Shown: piece after piece, positions 28,012 through 39,351 of the stretch
Layout: every line of letters begins with the position of its first letter
Numbering within the stretch: the first letter of the stretch is position 1
From: Chlorobium sp.
Lineage (GTDB): Bacteria; Bacteroidota; Chlorobiia; Chlorobiales; Chlorobiaceae
Direction: 5' to 3'
Assembly (NCBI GenBank): GCA_005862225.1
Contig: SZXV01000009.1
Location: 1 to 64,000 of the forward strand
Length of the DNA: 64,000 bases
Position numbers and translations under genes: made by a program
Notes under the pieces: model-generated
Seen by the model: the letters and a program-made list of their open reading frames with translations, nothing else
What the model was told of the DNA's origin: nothing
Database searches by the model: none

Positions 28012-28901
28012 TTATTCATCAAGAAACCGTCTCTCCAAATCCTTGTAGGTGTCGATACGGCGATCGCGCAGAAACGGCCAGTGCGAACGATAAAAACCTA
28101 TGCTGCTTCGGTCACACTCTGCCAGAACAATAGCTTCATCCTGATGAGCAGCATCGTTGATAATCTGACCGAATGGATTACAGATAAAACTGTTGCCCCA
28201 GAACTCCAGATCACCTTCTGTTCCAACCCTGTTGGCCGCCGCAACAAAGACTCCATTGGCAATCGCATGGCTGCGCTGTATGGTTATCCATGCCTCCTGT
28301 TGAGAACGACGCACATCGGTTGAACGTTCATGTGTTGCCCAGCCAATTGCTGTTGGATAAAAAAGAATCTCTGCGCCCTTGAGTGCAGTCAGACGTGCAG
28401 CTTCAGGGTACCACTGATCCCAGCATATCAAAACACCAATCGTTGCATAGCGGGTTTTAAAAACCTTGTAACCAAGATCACCGGGGGTAAAATAAAACTT
28501 TTCATAAAATCCCGGATCATCAGGAATGTGCATTTTACGATATTTGCCAAGACAGCTCCCGTCAGCATCAAGAACTACTGCTGTATTATGATACAATCCT
28601 CTTGCGCGCCGTTCAAAAAGAGAGGCGACAATAACCACCTCCAGCTCACGGGCAAGGAGTTGCATCACCTGCGTTGATGGCCCCGGAATTGACTCCGCAT
28701 AATCAAACGACGCATAATCCTCCGTCTGGCAAAAATAGCGAGTGGTGAAAAGCTCCTGCAAACAGATAATTCTGGCTCCCAACGAGGCAGCTTCACGTAT
28801 TTTCACGCACGCTTTGGCAAGATTTTCAGCCGGATCGCTCTGACACGATGTTTGAATGAGCGCTATGGCAACCTTTTCGGCATGCATAACTGATGATGTC
28901 A

Positions 28902-28902
<1 letters not shown>
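28012..28902 (-). CDS. aguB: N-carbamoylputrescine amidase
   Basis: A nitrilase-superfamily enzyme of 296 residues (ATG at 28902) that hydrolyses N-carbamoylputrescine to putrescine, CO2 and ammonia. The Glu-Lys-Cys triad appears in LQELFTTRYF, YRKMHIPDDP and GVLICWDQWYPEAAR. The ATG overlaps the menA stop as TAATG, which fixes the start; the frame stays open upstream but only within menA. With aguA two genes downstream it completes agmatine-to-putrescine conversion. Confidence 0.93.
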
Positions 28903-30858
<1,956 letters not shown>

Positions 30859-30875
30859 CTAATGAGGATACCAGA

Positions 30876-31226
30876 TTACTCGATATTTTTTTGACTATAC
30901 GTTTTTTCAGCCCCGGAGTTTTTCAGGTAGATTATTCCTTCAGGATCCACAATACCATAAAGAATCGTAATCAGGTGACCCTGCTCATCAAGCTCATGGA
31001 TCTCCACATGAATAGCATCCCTCTTCATGACCTGATTTCCTTCATTATCCCTGAAATGAAAAAGTGCCCTCACCCCGCCATGAGGAGTAACACCTTCAAA
31101 CTGGTAATTCCCATGTTCAATCTCATCAAGAGCGCATCCCGAAGAAGAGGCATCAATAGGACAACCAGCACACTGCGAATAAAATCCTTCCTCCGATTCC
31201 GCAAATTCACAAACAGGAAATTTCAT
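30876..31226 (-). CDS. Hypothetical protein with a Cys-rich N-terminus
   Basis: A 116-residue protein from ATG 31226, chosen because GAGGGG lies 8 nt upstream; an ATG 15 nt earlier would place that sequence inside the gene. Four cysteines in the first third (CEFAESEEGFYSQCAGC, then a Cys nine residues later) could bind Zn or an Fe-S cluster. The rest is a beta-rich hydrophilic region (FHFRDNEGNQVMKRD, HLITILYGIVDPEGI). I do not recognise the family. It precedes the FNR gene by 20 nt and is probably the first gene of the FNR-menA-aguB operon, so a redox role is conceivable. Confidence 0.7.
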   Translation of the reverse strand: MKFPVCEFAESEEGFYSQCAGCPIDASSSGCALDEIEHGNYQFEGVTPHGGVRALFHFRDNEGNQVMKRDAIHVEIHELDEQGHLITILYGIVDPEGIIYLKNSGAEKTYSQKNIE

Positions 31227-31464
31227 TAATCGCCCCCTCATTTTTATCTTTTTCCACCAAGATATAATGCGCGCAAATATAACACATTTCCAACTTATCT
31301 AATAAAATAAAGGGGACGTAGGTGATATTGTGTACTTACGAGAAAAGCGAGCAGAACCTCCACCAGAATTGTCCAATAACGACTACCGACAACAACCAAT
31401 AATTCAAGCTTATGAAAAGCAAAATCCATAATCACCGGATATGGAAGCTGCCTTGTGGTGGAAA

Positions 31465-33633
31465 CTATTTCTTTATGTTGTAGACTTTCTGAAGCATTTT
31501 TCTAACCATCTCAAGACTGAACATAGTTTTTTTGAGCGGTTGAGCGGGAGTATCTTCACTGGTCTCATCGGGAATACCCGTCTGAACGGGATAAATCAGG
31601 ATATAGCTGTTTTTATGAAAGTACCTGTTGAGATAAGCCGGAACCCTGGCCATCTTGGGATGATAAGAGTGATGATGTTTCCGGCTCATCACAATAATGA
31701 GATTATCATCATTTTTTATCTCACTGGATAAAAACAGAACATCATCCCACCCTCCGAACACTTTATACTCCGCATCCGGAATACTCCCCGCATAGACTTC
31801 TGTCAAAAGGGAAATCATGTGTTTTGATGCGTACACCACAAGTTTAGAACCGGTGTTTTTGATAATATTTGTCAGTCTCTGCCTCCAAAGCATAAATCCA
31901 ATCTCATTTTCCGCGCCGTCAGGAATGACCATAATGGTTCGTCTGATCGTGGCGAGAGGTTGAGCTGGCTTATATATAAACGTTGTCACATTACACCGCC
32001 CAAGAATCTTTTCGGATGAACTACCAAGAAAACCCTCGGTAAGAGGACTCTTGTGGTGAATACCCAAAATCAGATCGGTAATTTTTTGCTCTCTGATAAC
32101 ACTTGCAATGCCGTTAGCGACATCACTGTCATAGCGAAGAAGGCCCATCAACTCGTTATCTGTCGATGACGCCGCAACTGCTGCTTTTTCGAGAAGTTTC
32201 CCGGCATTCTTTTCAGCCATTTCATCGGGCATGCTGTTATCAGCAACGTGCATGGCATAAATACCGCGTCGCGTTTTATCTGATGTTACCGTGACACTGA
32301 GATTAACCAACTCGTCAACCGTACTGATTTCGTCAGTATGAATCAGTATCCGTTCATCAATTGGCAGAAGTCCTGGCACAGGAACATCCTCTGCCGTTTC
32401 AGCAAGAGCAATATTATGAGCACCTTTTTCACCGACAACTGTTGCGAGCGTACAGGTGACAAGAATAAAGAGGATCGTACCGTTCAAAACACTTTCATCA
32501 AGCAGCCTTATGTGAGCTCCATTTGAAGTGGTGATAATAATATTGTACCCGATCAGTACCGTTGCAAGAGCCAATGCGGCATGTGCACTGATCAGCCCAA
32601 AAATCAACCGTCGCTGATCGAGAGAAAAACCAAAAAGTTTCTGGGTAATCCAGGCTGAGAGATATTTGGCGAACGTAGCTGCCAGCGTAATAACAAGAGC
32701 AACTTTAATCGTTTCATAACCCTTGAAGAACGCCTGAATATTAATCAGCATACCAACACCGATCAGAAAAAACGGAATAAAAATAGCATTGCCGACAAAC
32801 TTGATCCTGTTCATGAGTGGCGATGTTCTTGGAATAAGGCGGTTGAGGGCAAGCCCCCCAAGGAATGCGCCGATAATCGCCTCAACTCCAGCAGCTTCAG
32901 CAAGAAATCCGCTGAAAAAGACCATGGCAAGCACAAAAAGGTACTGCAAAACACTGTCATCAAAGCGCTTGAAAAACCATCGTGCAATCACAGGAAAAAC
33001 CAGAAGAACAACCAGTCCGAAAAGTGTTATCCCGATGACAAGGCGAATCCAGAACCCGCTTGTCAACTCCCCAGAAGAGATTCCGACTACAACAGCCAGC
33101 ACCAGCAAGGCAAGGGTATCAGTAATAATGGTACCACCGATCGCCACATTGACCGCCTTGTTCTTGGCAATGCCAAGCTTGCTGACGACAGGATAGATAA
33201 TAAGCGTATGCGAGGCGAAAATACTCCCGATGAGAATCGATGATAGCAGAGAAAACTGAAGAATATAGAGCGCTACAACAATGCCAAGCACAATAGAGAT
33301 AAAAAAAGTATAAAGCCCAAATAGAATGCTTTTAGTACTGTTTTTTCGGAAATCGGCAACATCAATCTCGAGCCCGGCAAGAAACATGATGTAAAGCAGA
33401 CCCACGGTACCAAACAGGATAATACTGCTGTCACGAAGCATCAGGTTTAACCCGTGCGGGCCAATCACCGCACCCGCAATAATCAGGCTGATCAAACTGG
33501 GAATTTTCAGGCGACCAAGCAGAAGCGGCGCAAACAGAATGATAAACAGTATCAGTGAAAACTGTAATACTGGATTTTTCAAAGGAAGAGATAGATCAAG
33601 CAGGCTCATCAACCGTAAGGCGTCTATATTCAT
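31465..33633 (-). CDS. CPA2-family cation/proton antiporter with C-terminal universal-stress-like domain
   Basis: A 722-residue inner-membrane protein (ATG 33633; ATG 33609 is also possible). Residues to about 400 hold 11-13 hydrophobic helices of the Kef/Na-H exchanger type, with the LIIAGAVIGPHGLNLML and AEAAGVEAIIGAFLGGLALNR segments. The latter contains the Glu/Ala region where carboxylates of CPA2 carriers lie. The soluble tail (about 420-700) contains a UspA-like region (ITDLILGIHHKSPLTEG...GSSSEKILGRC). No TrkA-N domain is seen. It likely balances Na+ or K+ against protons and senses nucleotides through its tail. Confidence 0.85.
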   Translation of the reverse strand: MNIDALRLMSLLDLSLPLKNPVLQFSLILFIILFAPLLLGRLKIPSLISLIIAGAVIGPHGLNLMLRDSSIILFGTVGLLYIMFLAGLEIDVADFRKNSTKSILFGLYTFFISIVLGIVVALYILQFSLLSSILIGSIFASHTLIIYPVVSKLGIAKNKAVNVAIGGTIITDTLALLVLAVVVGISSGELTSGFWIRLVIGITLFGLVVLLVFPVIARWFFKRFDDSVLQYLFVLAMVFFSGFLAEAAGVEAIIGAFLGGLALNRLIPRTSPLMNRIKFVGNAIFIPFFLIGVGMLINIQAFFKGYETIKVALVITLAATFAKYLSAWITQKLFGFSLDQRRLIFGLISAHAALALATVLIGYNIIITTSNGAHIRLLDESVLNGTILFILVTCTLATVVGEKGAHNIALAETAEDVPVPGLLPIDERILIHTDEISTVDELVNLSVTVTSDKTRRGIYAMHVADNSMPDEMAEKNAGKLLEKAAVAASSTDNELMGLLRYDSDVANGIASVIREQKITDLILGIHHKSPLTEGFLGSSSEKILGRCNVTTFIYKPAQPLATIRRTIMVIPDGAENEIGFMLWRQRLTNIIKNTGSKLVVYASKHMISLLTEVYAGSIPDAEYKVFGGWDDVLFLSSEIKNDDNLIIVMSRKHHHSYHPKMARVPAYLNRYFHKNSYILIYPVQTGIPDETSEDTPAQPLKKTMFSLEMVRKMLQKVYNIKK

Positions 33634-33752
33634 TGAAAAAGCCAGCCAAGGCAAAACTCGATTCAGTTCTTTGGGAAATATGCATATCTTTTCAGTCGAA
33701 CACAAACAGGATACCGTTACAGTTCCTCATCAAACCATTTAGCTTTTCATCC

Positions 33753-34079
33753 ATGCACTGGCTCTATCTGATTATCGCTATCCTGCTTGAAGTCTCTGGC
33801 ACAACCTGCATGAAATTTTCTGACGGCTTCAGCAAACTTGTGCCGTCGCTTTTTATCTTTATTTTCTACGGACTGAGCTTTACCTTTCTCTCGCTGGCAC
33901 TCAAGGTACTGCCCATCGCATTGACGTATGCTATCTGGTCAGGGGTCGGAACAGCGGCAATTACCGTTATCGGCCTCCTCTGGTTCGGAGAGGGTATCAA
34001 TGCCATCAAACTTATCTCCCTGCTGCTGATTATTATCGGCGTTGCAGGGTTACATTATGGTCAGGAACAGCTTCACTAA
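33753..34079 (+). CDS. Small multidrug resistance (SMR) family transporter
   Basis: A 108-residue protein with four transmembrane helices beginning MHWLYLIIAILLEVSGTTC. The membrane-embedded Glu14-equivalent (the LLEVSGTT segment) is the proton/substrate residue of EmrE-type drug/proton antiporters; the PIALTYAIWSGVGTAAI signature is intact. The ATG at 33753 places that Glu at the expected position, while the longer open frame upstream overlaps the divergent antiporter gene. It lies 3 nt before proB on the same strand, so it may be read with proBA. Confidence 0.9.
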   Translation: MHWLYLIIAILLEVSGTTCMKFSDGFSKLVPSLFIFIFYGLSFTFLSLALKVLPIALTYAIWSGVGTAAITVIGLLWFGEGINAIKLISLLLIIIGVAGLHYGQEQLH

Positions 34080-34082
34080 CAA

Positions 34083-35165
34083 ATGAAAAAGCAACCCATC
34101 TATAAAAAAATTGTCGTCAAGGTCGGCACCAATGTCATTACCGGAAAAAACGGAGAGCTTGACCTTGAAATTCTCAGCAGTCTCACATCTCAAATTGCAG
34201 CACTGCAAAAAAATGGAATTCAGGTTATTCTTGTCTCATCAGGCGCAGTAGGGGCCGGGCGATCAGTAGTCAAGCTCTCCGGCACCATCGCGCCGGTTGC
34301 GGCTCGACAGGTACTCTCCTCAACCGGACAGATCAAGCTGATCAGCACCTATAACGACCTCTTTCTGCAGCACGGACTTGTCACCGCACAAATTCTGGTC
34401 ACCAAAAGTGATTTCAGCGACCGCCTGCACTACCTCAACATGCAGACCTGCTTCACCTCCTTGCTCCAGCAGAACATCATCCCCGTCGTCAATGAGAACG
34501 ATGCGGTTTCAGTCACAGAGCTGATGTTTACCGATAATGATGAGCTCTCCGGCCTTATCGCCTCCATGATGGATGTTGAGGGTTACATTATTCTGTCGCA
34601 TGTTGACGGGCTTTTCGACATGAAAACCGGCAACGGCGTCCTCATTCCGGTCATTGACCCATCGACCAAACATTTTCATCAATATATTAATCCAGGAAAA
34701 TCAGAGTTTGGCAGAGGTGGTATGCTGACCAAATGCCACATCGCGCAAAAGCTTTCGCGGCTTGGCATTACGGTTCATATTGCCAACGGACGCAAACCGG
34801 ATATTCTCCTCTCGATTCTTGAGGGAGAAAAGACCGGCACAACATTTCTGCCACAAAAACCGACGCACGGCCCAAAACGGTGGATTGCCAACAGTGAGGG
34901 TATGGAAAAAGGGGCGGTCACCGTCAATATGGGCGCTGAAATGGCGCTGGTGGCCGGAGAACGCGCCAACAGCCTGCTGCCTGTAGGAGTTGTATCTGTT
35001 GAAGGGCGCTTTCTGAAGGGCGATATTATCAAGGTGTGCGCCACCGACGGAACCATTATAGGATATGGCATGGCACAGTACAGCTCGGAAAAAACCCTGG
35101 CGATCATGGGGCAGAACGATCAGAAACCCCTGATTCATTACGATTATCTCTATATAACCACCTGA
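34083..35165 (+). CDS. proB: Glutamate 5-kinase
   Basis: A 360-residue enzyme of proline synthesis that phosphorylates glutamate. The amino-acid kinase core carries VVKVGTNVIT, LVSSGAVGAG, NENDAVS and DVEGYIILSHVDGLFD. A C-terminal PUA domain (about residues 275-355; KGAVTVNMGAEMALV to GDIIKVCATDG) is present, as in E. coli. It is followed by proA after 12 nt. ProB and ProA form a complex that protects the labile acyl phosphate. No feedback-resistance change can be judged. Confidence 0.95.
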   Translation: MKKQPIYKKIVVKVGTNVITGKNGELDLEILSSLTSQIAALQKNGIQVILVSSGAVGAGRSVVKLSGTIAPVAARQVLSSTGQIKLISTYNDLFLQHGLVTAQILVTKSDFSDRLHYLNMQTCFTSLLQQNIIPVVNENDAVSVTELMFTDNDELSGLIASMMDVEGYIILSHVDGLFDMKTGNGVLIPVIDPSTKHFHQYINPGKSEFGRGGMLTKCHIAQKLSRLGITVHIANGRKPDILLSILEGEKTGTTFLPQKPTHGPKRWIANSEGMEKGAVTVNMGAEMALVAGERANSLLPVGVVSVEGRFLKGDIIKVCATDGTIIGYGMAQYSSEKTLAIMGQNDQKPLIHYDYLYITT

Positions 35166-35177
35166 ACTCCATTCGAC

Positions 35178-36434
35178 ATGAAGGAAACGATAACGAAACA
35201 GCTTGGAGCGGTCTTGCAGGCAAGCCGCGAGATCATCACCCTTACCGATGAGGCGATCAACCGTCTTCTCTGCGACCTTGCCGACAGAATACCTTCTCAC
35301 CAGGAGGCCATTCTCTCCGCCAATAAAAAAGATGTGGAGCGGATGGATCCCGCCGACCCAATGGTTGACCGTCTGCTGTTGAACCCTGCAAGGCTCGAAG
35401 CCATTGCCGCCGATATCCGCAACGTCGCATCGCTCACCTCCCCGCTCGATGTGGTGCTTGAAGAGCGAGTACTCAAGAACGGGCTTGGCCTGAAAAAGGT
35501 GACTGTGCCCATCGGCGTCATTGGCATCATCTACGAAGCAAGGCCAAATGTCACCTTCGACGTCTTCGCCCTCTGCCTGAAATCGGGGAACGCCACCGTG
35601 CTGAAGGGTGGCAGCGATGCCATGTACTCCAACATCGCCATTGTCAAGCTTATCCATAGCGTTCTGAAAGAGCACGGCATCAACCCCGATGCCATCTATC
35701 TGCTTCCCGCAGAGCGTGAGGCCGCAGCGGTTATGCTGAACGCTGTTGGTTATATTGATATGATCATTCCAAGAGGAAGCCAGAAGCTGATTGATTTTGT
35801 GCGCGACAATTCCAGGGTGCCCGTTATCGAAACCGGCGCAGGCATTGTGCACACCTATTTCGACAAAAGCGGCGACCTTGCGCTGGGCAAACAGGTGATC
35901 TTCAACGCCAAAACCCGCCGACCCAGCGTCTGCAACGCGCTCGACACCCTCATTATCCACCGCGACCGCCTTGGTGACCTCCCTGCCCTTGTTGCGCCGC
36001 TTCTGGAAAAGCAGGTGCTGCTCTTTGCCGATGAAGCAGCTTTTGCCGCCTTGCACGGGCACTACCCTGATGCGCTCCTTCAGTTAGCAGAACCCGAACA
36101 CTTCGGTACCGAATTTCTCTCCCTGAAGATGTCGGTGAAAACTGTTGCATCGCTTGAGGAGGCGCTGGAACACATCGCCCACTACAGCTCCCGCCACAGC
36201 GAAGCCATCATCTCTACCGATGCCGCCACAACCGCCACCTTCCTGAAGCGCGTTGATGCCGCAGTGGTCTATGCCAACACCTCAACCGCCTTCACCGACG
36301 GCGCACAATTCGGCCTTGGCGCCGAGATCGGCATCAGCACCCAGAAGCTCCACGCCCGGGGGCCCATGGCGCTGAAAGAGTTGACGACGTATAAATGGAT
36401 TATTGAGGGGAGTGGGCAGGTGAGGCCGGTGTGA
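35178..36434 (+). CDS. proA: Gamma-glutamyl phosphate reductase
   Basis: A 418-residue aldehyde-dehydrogenase-superfamily enzyme that makes glutamate semialdehyde from the ProB product. The N-terminal [16 protein letters not shown], the [13 protein letters not shown] cofactor loop, and the catalytic Cys in [13 protein letters not shown] are intact, and the C-terminus ends [10 protein letters not shown] degraded second copy of the last 36 codons lies at 42382-42493, six kb downstream and directly before lolD. I infer that the 3' end of this gene marks the left edge of an inserted island, with the present end either restored or brought in by the insertion. Confidence 0.96.
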   Translation: MKETITKQLGAVLQASREIITLTDEAINRLLCDLADRIPSHQEAILSANKKDVERMDPADPMVDRLLLNPARLEAIAADIRNVASLTSPLDVVLEERVLKNGLGLKKVTVPIGVIGIIYEARPNVTFDVFALCLKSGNATVLKGGSDAMYSNIAIVKLIHSVLKEHGINPDAIYLLPAEREAAAVMLNAVGYIDMIIPRGSQKLIDFVRDNSRVPVIETGAGIVHTYFDKSGDLALGKQVIFNAKTRRPSVCNALDTLIIHRDRLGDLPALVAPLLEKQVLLFADEAAFAALHGHYPDALLQLAEPEHFGTEFLSLKMSVKTVASLEEALEHIAHYSSRHSEAIISTDAATTATFLKRVDAAVVYANTSTAFTDGAQFGLGAEIGISTQKLHARGPMALKELTTYKWIIEGSGQVRPV

Positions 36435-36503
36435 TGAGGTGTGTTAGACCAGTGAGGCCAGCATAAATAGATCAGATTCACCAAGAACCAAGAACCTCAT
36501 ACA

Positions 36504-37811
36504 ATGAATATAAAACGTATCACCATACAGAATTTCAGGAATATTGGTAGCGAAAAAACGTTTTATCTGAATCCTGATTTTACAGCATTCATTGGTGTCA
36601 ATGGAAAAGGTAAATCAACAATTCTTCACGCTCTGAGAATTGCAAGCGGCTCTTACTTTCTGGCAATTCCTGATGTAAAATCACGTCACATTCAAAAAGA
36701 CGAGATCAGGATTATTGAATCAGGCAAGTTGCTCCTCCAACAATTTCCTGTAAAAATAGAAACTGAAGGCTCTTTCCCTGATTTTGATAATACAATTACA
36801 TGGCGGCGGCAGTGGCTTGAAGGCAGCAGCTCAACCACATCGACTAATGCTGATGTAGGCGCTATCAGAAGTATTGCTCTTGAAAAATATAATCGAGTGC
36901 AGAAAGAATCTGACGATAAGGTTGATTTACCAGTTATAGCCTTCTTTGGTATAACCCGTGCTGTAGGTGCCGGGCGAGTTACAAGGAAAAGCCGCATTCA
37001 GCGTTTGGGGAGGCAGCTTTTTAAGGAAGGTTATCAGGATTGGGAAGAGATGAAGGCGGTTAAATTCCATTATGAAGAGTGGCTGGGGACTTACGATCAC
37101 TTGGTTGATAAAGGCAAAGAATATCCAACGACAAAAGAGGCATTTTTTGCAGCAGTTAAAATCGCGAACCCTTTTATAACACACATTGAGTTTATTAATG
37201 GTGAATTATGGGTAAAAATCGACATTGATGATGATGAAACTGGATTACTTCCACTGAGTCTTCATAGTGATGGCATTCATTATTTTACCGCAATGGTGGC
37301 CGAAATTGCATACCGCTGCGTGGTGCTGAATGGATACAAAAATGAAAAAGCAATTTCAGAAACGAAAGGTATTGTGATGATTGATGAAATAGACCTTCAT
37401 CTTCACCCTAACTGGCAACGGCATGTGGTTCATGATTTAAAAACGGCTTTTCCTGAAATTCAATTTGTTGTTACGACACATTCGCCATTTATCGTTCAGT
37501 CCCTTAAATCAGAAGAGCTTATAATTCTTGATGAAGAGATCGAGAAAGATGGTGACCCGTTCAAAAAAAGTATTGAAGAAGTGGCTGCTCATGAAATGGG
37601 TGTTGAAGATATCCCAAGAAGCAGCGAATTTTTAGAGATGCAGAGTGTTGCTGAAGAGTATTATAAGCTTATCGAAGCTGGAAAAACGAGTGATACTGAT
37701 GATAAAACACAACAACTCAGAAACAGGCTTAATGAACTTGAAGAGTTGTTTGGTGCAGATCCAGCTTTTGTTGCAGCATTAAAAATCGAAAGAGAGGCAA
37801 AAGGGCTATGA
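36504..37811 (+). CDS. ptuA: Septu-like AAA/ABC-type ATPase (PtuA-like)
   Basis: A 435-residue SMC/RecF-like ATPase. The N-terminal strand IKRITIQNFRNIG leads to Walker A GVNGKGKST (residues 31-39). Walker B and adjacent residues read IVMIDEIDLHLHPNWQ and the switch is TTHSPF. A 180-residue insertion separates the halves, and the tail is rich in Glu. No nuclease (Toprim) domain is seen, so it is not an OLD protein. The HNH gene that overlaps its stop by 4 nt makes the ATPase-HNH pair of the Septu antiphage system, also found with some retrons; no reverse transcriptase or ncRNA is visible here. Symbol given by resemblance; a related ATPase-HNH defence pair is the alternative. Confidence 0.7.
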   Translation: MNIKRITIQNFRNIGSEKTFYLNPDFTAFIGVNGKGKSTILHALRIASGSYFLAIPDVKSRHIQKDEIRIIESGKLLLQQFPVKIETEGSFPDFDNTITWRRQWLEGSSSTTSTNADVGAIRSIALEKYNRVQKESDDKVDLPVIAFFGITRAVGAGRVTRKSRIQRLGRQLFKEGYQDWEEMKAVKFHYEEWLGTYDHLVDKGKEYPTTKEAFFAAVKIANPFITHIEFINGELWVKIDIDDDETGLLPLSLHSDGIHYFTAMVAEIAYRCVVLNGYKNEKAISETKGIVMIDEIDLHLHPNWQRHVVHDLKTAFPEIQFVVTTHSPFIVQSLKSEELIILDEEIEKDGDPFKKSIEEVAAHEMGVEDIPRSSEFLEMQSVAEEYYKLIEAGKTSDTDDKTQQLRNRLNELEELFGADPAFVAALKIEREAKGL

Positions 37812-38527
37812 GACCAGTAATAAAATTAGATTGGCCTCAGGAGAATGGAAGCCAGAAATCATATAGACCTCATACCAAGGCTAATAATGACCTCGAGGAA
37901 AATCTTGGCCCCTATTGTAGTTACTGCGAGGTTTTCAGTTCTGACCTTGAAGTAGAACACGTTATATCTCAAGATCAAGATGCAACATTAGCTCACGATT
38001 GGAATAATTTTTTGCTGGCCTGTGGCAGATGCAATGGGAAATGTGGCAAATCAAACAAACACGTTGATTTCACAACGATACATTTCCCCCATTTGAACAA
38101 CACCTTTCTGTCGTTTTCCTATAAAGAAGGTGGCCTTATTACAGTAAATCCTGCACTGACGGGCATTTCTCGTACACATGCAGAAAACATGCTTAACCTG
38201 ATTGGCCTGGATAAGTATCCTGGCAATGCAAAGTATCCAACGCTGAATCAAAATGACTCCCGATGGAAACATAGAAGAATAGCATGGGAGTGGGCGAAAA
38301 GGTATTTACCTGAATATGAAGCAGACAATTTAACTGCAAAACAGATTGTCGATTTTGCTACTCAAAGAGGATTCTTTTCTGTCTGGTATACCGTTTTTGC
38401 AAATCATCCTCCTGTCAAACAATTACTGATACGTTCATTTGCAGGAACAGCGACAAATTGTTTCGACTCCACAAATAGCTATCAGCCCGTTCCCCGTAAC
38501 CCCGAGAGTCTGGCTGACCCAATATAA
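37808..38527 (+). CDS. ptuB: HNH endonuclease of a Septu-like pair (PtuB-like)
   Basis: A 239-residue protein with a zinc-ribbon HNH core: Cys37/Cys40 (YCSYC), the EVEHV segment with His51, WNNFLLAC near residues 65-72, and Cys72/Cys75 (CGRCN). This CXXC...H...N...CXXC layout is the TIGR02646-type HNH typical of PtuB. The ATG overlaps the ATPase stop (ATGA), so both are made from one message in step. PtuA/PtuB form a complex that cuts nucleic acid upon infection; here this is inferred from family and context. All putative metal and catalytic residues are intact. Confidence 0.72.
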   Translation: MRPVIKLDWPQENGSQKSYRPHTKANNDLEENLGPYCSYCEVFSSDLEVEHVISQDQDATLAHDWNNFLLACGRCNGKCGKSNKHVDFTTIHFPHLNNTFLSFSYKEGGLITVNPALTGISRTHAENMLNLIGLDKYPGNAKYPTLNQNDSRWKHRRIAWEWAKRYLPEYEADNLTAKQIVDFATQRGFFSVWYTVFANHPPVKQLLIRSFAGTATNCFDSTNSYQPVPRNPESLADPI

Positions 38528-38542
38528 AACCTTAAGCGCAGG

Positions 38543-38800
38543 ATGAGCATGATGAATCATCCAAAAATCATAAGTGCCACCACAATCGATGATCATTCAC
38601 TTCTCGTTGAATTCGATAATCATCAGAAGAAAACCTATGACATTAATCCCTTGCTTGAGAAGGAGATGTTTGCTCCGTTGAAAAACGCAGCACTGTTCAG
38701 AACTGTGAGAGTGGATGTGGGTGGCTACGCGGTTGTTTGGTATAAGGATATTGACATCAGTGAACATGAGTTGTGGGTTCATGGAAAGACAATATTGTAA
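38543..38800 (+). CDS. DUF2442-domain protein
   Basis: An 85-residue protein with the DUF2442 pattern: I-S-A-T-T-I-D-D-H-S-L-L-V-E-F-D-N near the start, YDINPLLEKEMFAPL, and the Val-Trp-x-x-x-x-D-I-S end near WYKDIDISEHELWVHG. DUF2442 proteins often sit beside DUF4160 proteins in gene pairs resembling toxin-antitoxin modules. The DUF4160 partner is missing here, and the preceding gene is the HNH protein. Start ATG 38543 (38552 is also possible). Function unknown. Confidence 0.7.
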   Translation: MSMMNHPKIISATTIDDHSLLVEFDNHQKKTYDINPLLEKEMFAPLKNAALFRTVRVDVGGYAVVWYKDIDISEHELWVHGKTIL

Positions 38801-38945
38801 TTCGTCATGGGTACAAGTTTTGAGAACTAAAAATTTCATACACTACGCTGTTATTTCAATAATACAGAACGATTTACCCCAAAGAACAAGAGAGTATCAT
38901 AGACTCGTTACGCTGAAAAGCACCAGCAGACAAAGGAAACACAGT

Positions 38946-39164
38946 ATGACCACATTGCTCACCAAGGCATTTAAAACTGCAGAAAACCTTCCGGCGGTAG
39001 AGCAGAACGCATTGGCAAAATGGCTTTTTGACAAGCTCCATTCTGAAGCGACATGGCAAAAAACGTTTGCAGGATCGGAAGAGATTCTTGAGATGCTCGC
39101 CGATGAGGCTCTGGAAGAGAAACAAAAAGGCAAGACCGCTCCCCTTGACCATAGTCGCCTGTGA
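38946..39164 (+). CDS. Antitoxin of a RelE/ParE-type module (partner decayed)
   Basis: A 72-residue acidic, helical protein. It shows the pattern of a common antitoxin family, with LTKAFKTAENLPAVEQNALA, then LFDKLHSEATWQKTFAGS and EILEMLADEALEEKQKGKTAPL (each only partly shown). Partners of this family are RelE/ParE-like toxins whose gene normally starts a few bases before the antitoxin stop. Exactly that arrangement remains here (GTGA at 39161-39164), but the toxin frame is broken (39161-39315). The frame extends far upstream, yet the ATG at 38946 is where similarity begins. Confidence 0.7.
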   Translation: MTTLLTKAFKTAENLPAVEQNALAKWLFDKLHSEATWQKTFAGSEEILEMLADEALEEKQKGKTAPLDHSRL

Positions 39165-39315
39165 AATCGCTGACAAATGAACGCTTCTGAAGTACTATGC
39201 CAACCTGCCTCATGAAACCAGGCGACATCTACCCTGAAATCCGTTCCAGCAAAAAAACTTTTAGAACATTGAAAGCGGAAAGACCAAATAAATCTCTTCA
39301 TTTTCTTCCCCCCAC
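39161..39315 (+). pseudogene. Broken RelE/ParE-like toxin gene
   Basis: From a GTG overlapping the antitoxin stop, the first frame reads VKSLTNERF and stops at TGA 39188. After a one-base frame change the text continues as KYYANLPHETRRHLP and stops again; another frame then gives a stretch around RTLKAERPNKSLHF. These fit, in order, the ERFWKxYxxLPxxxRRxx...NPxxPSLHFK framework of the toxins that accompany this antitoxin. At least two frame breaks and missing C-terminal sequence show that the toxin is dead. The antitoxin alone may persist because it can still neutralise toxins elsewhere. Confidence 0.6.
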
Positions 39316-39351
39316 TTGTATCGTGATATTACATTTAGTATCATTCGTTTT

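Noticed and set aside
34701-36062. 453-codon frame antisense to proB and proA
   Set aside because: It spans two well-conserved genes on the other strand and has no recognisable domain; it is long only because of GC-biased codons.
39240-39265. Similarity of GTTCCAGCAAAAAAACTT here to GTTCCAGCGAAAAAAGTT near 42352 as a direct repeat bounding an element
   Set aside because: Short and A-rich; not placed at the inferred island edges, so not strong enough to call.
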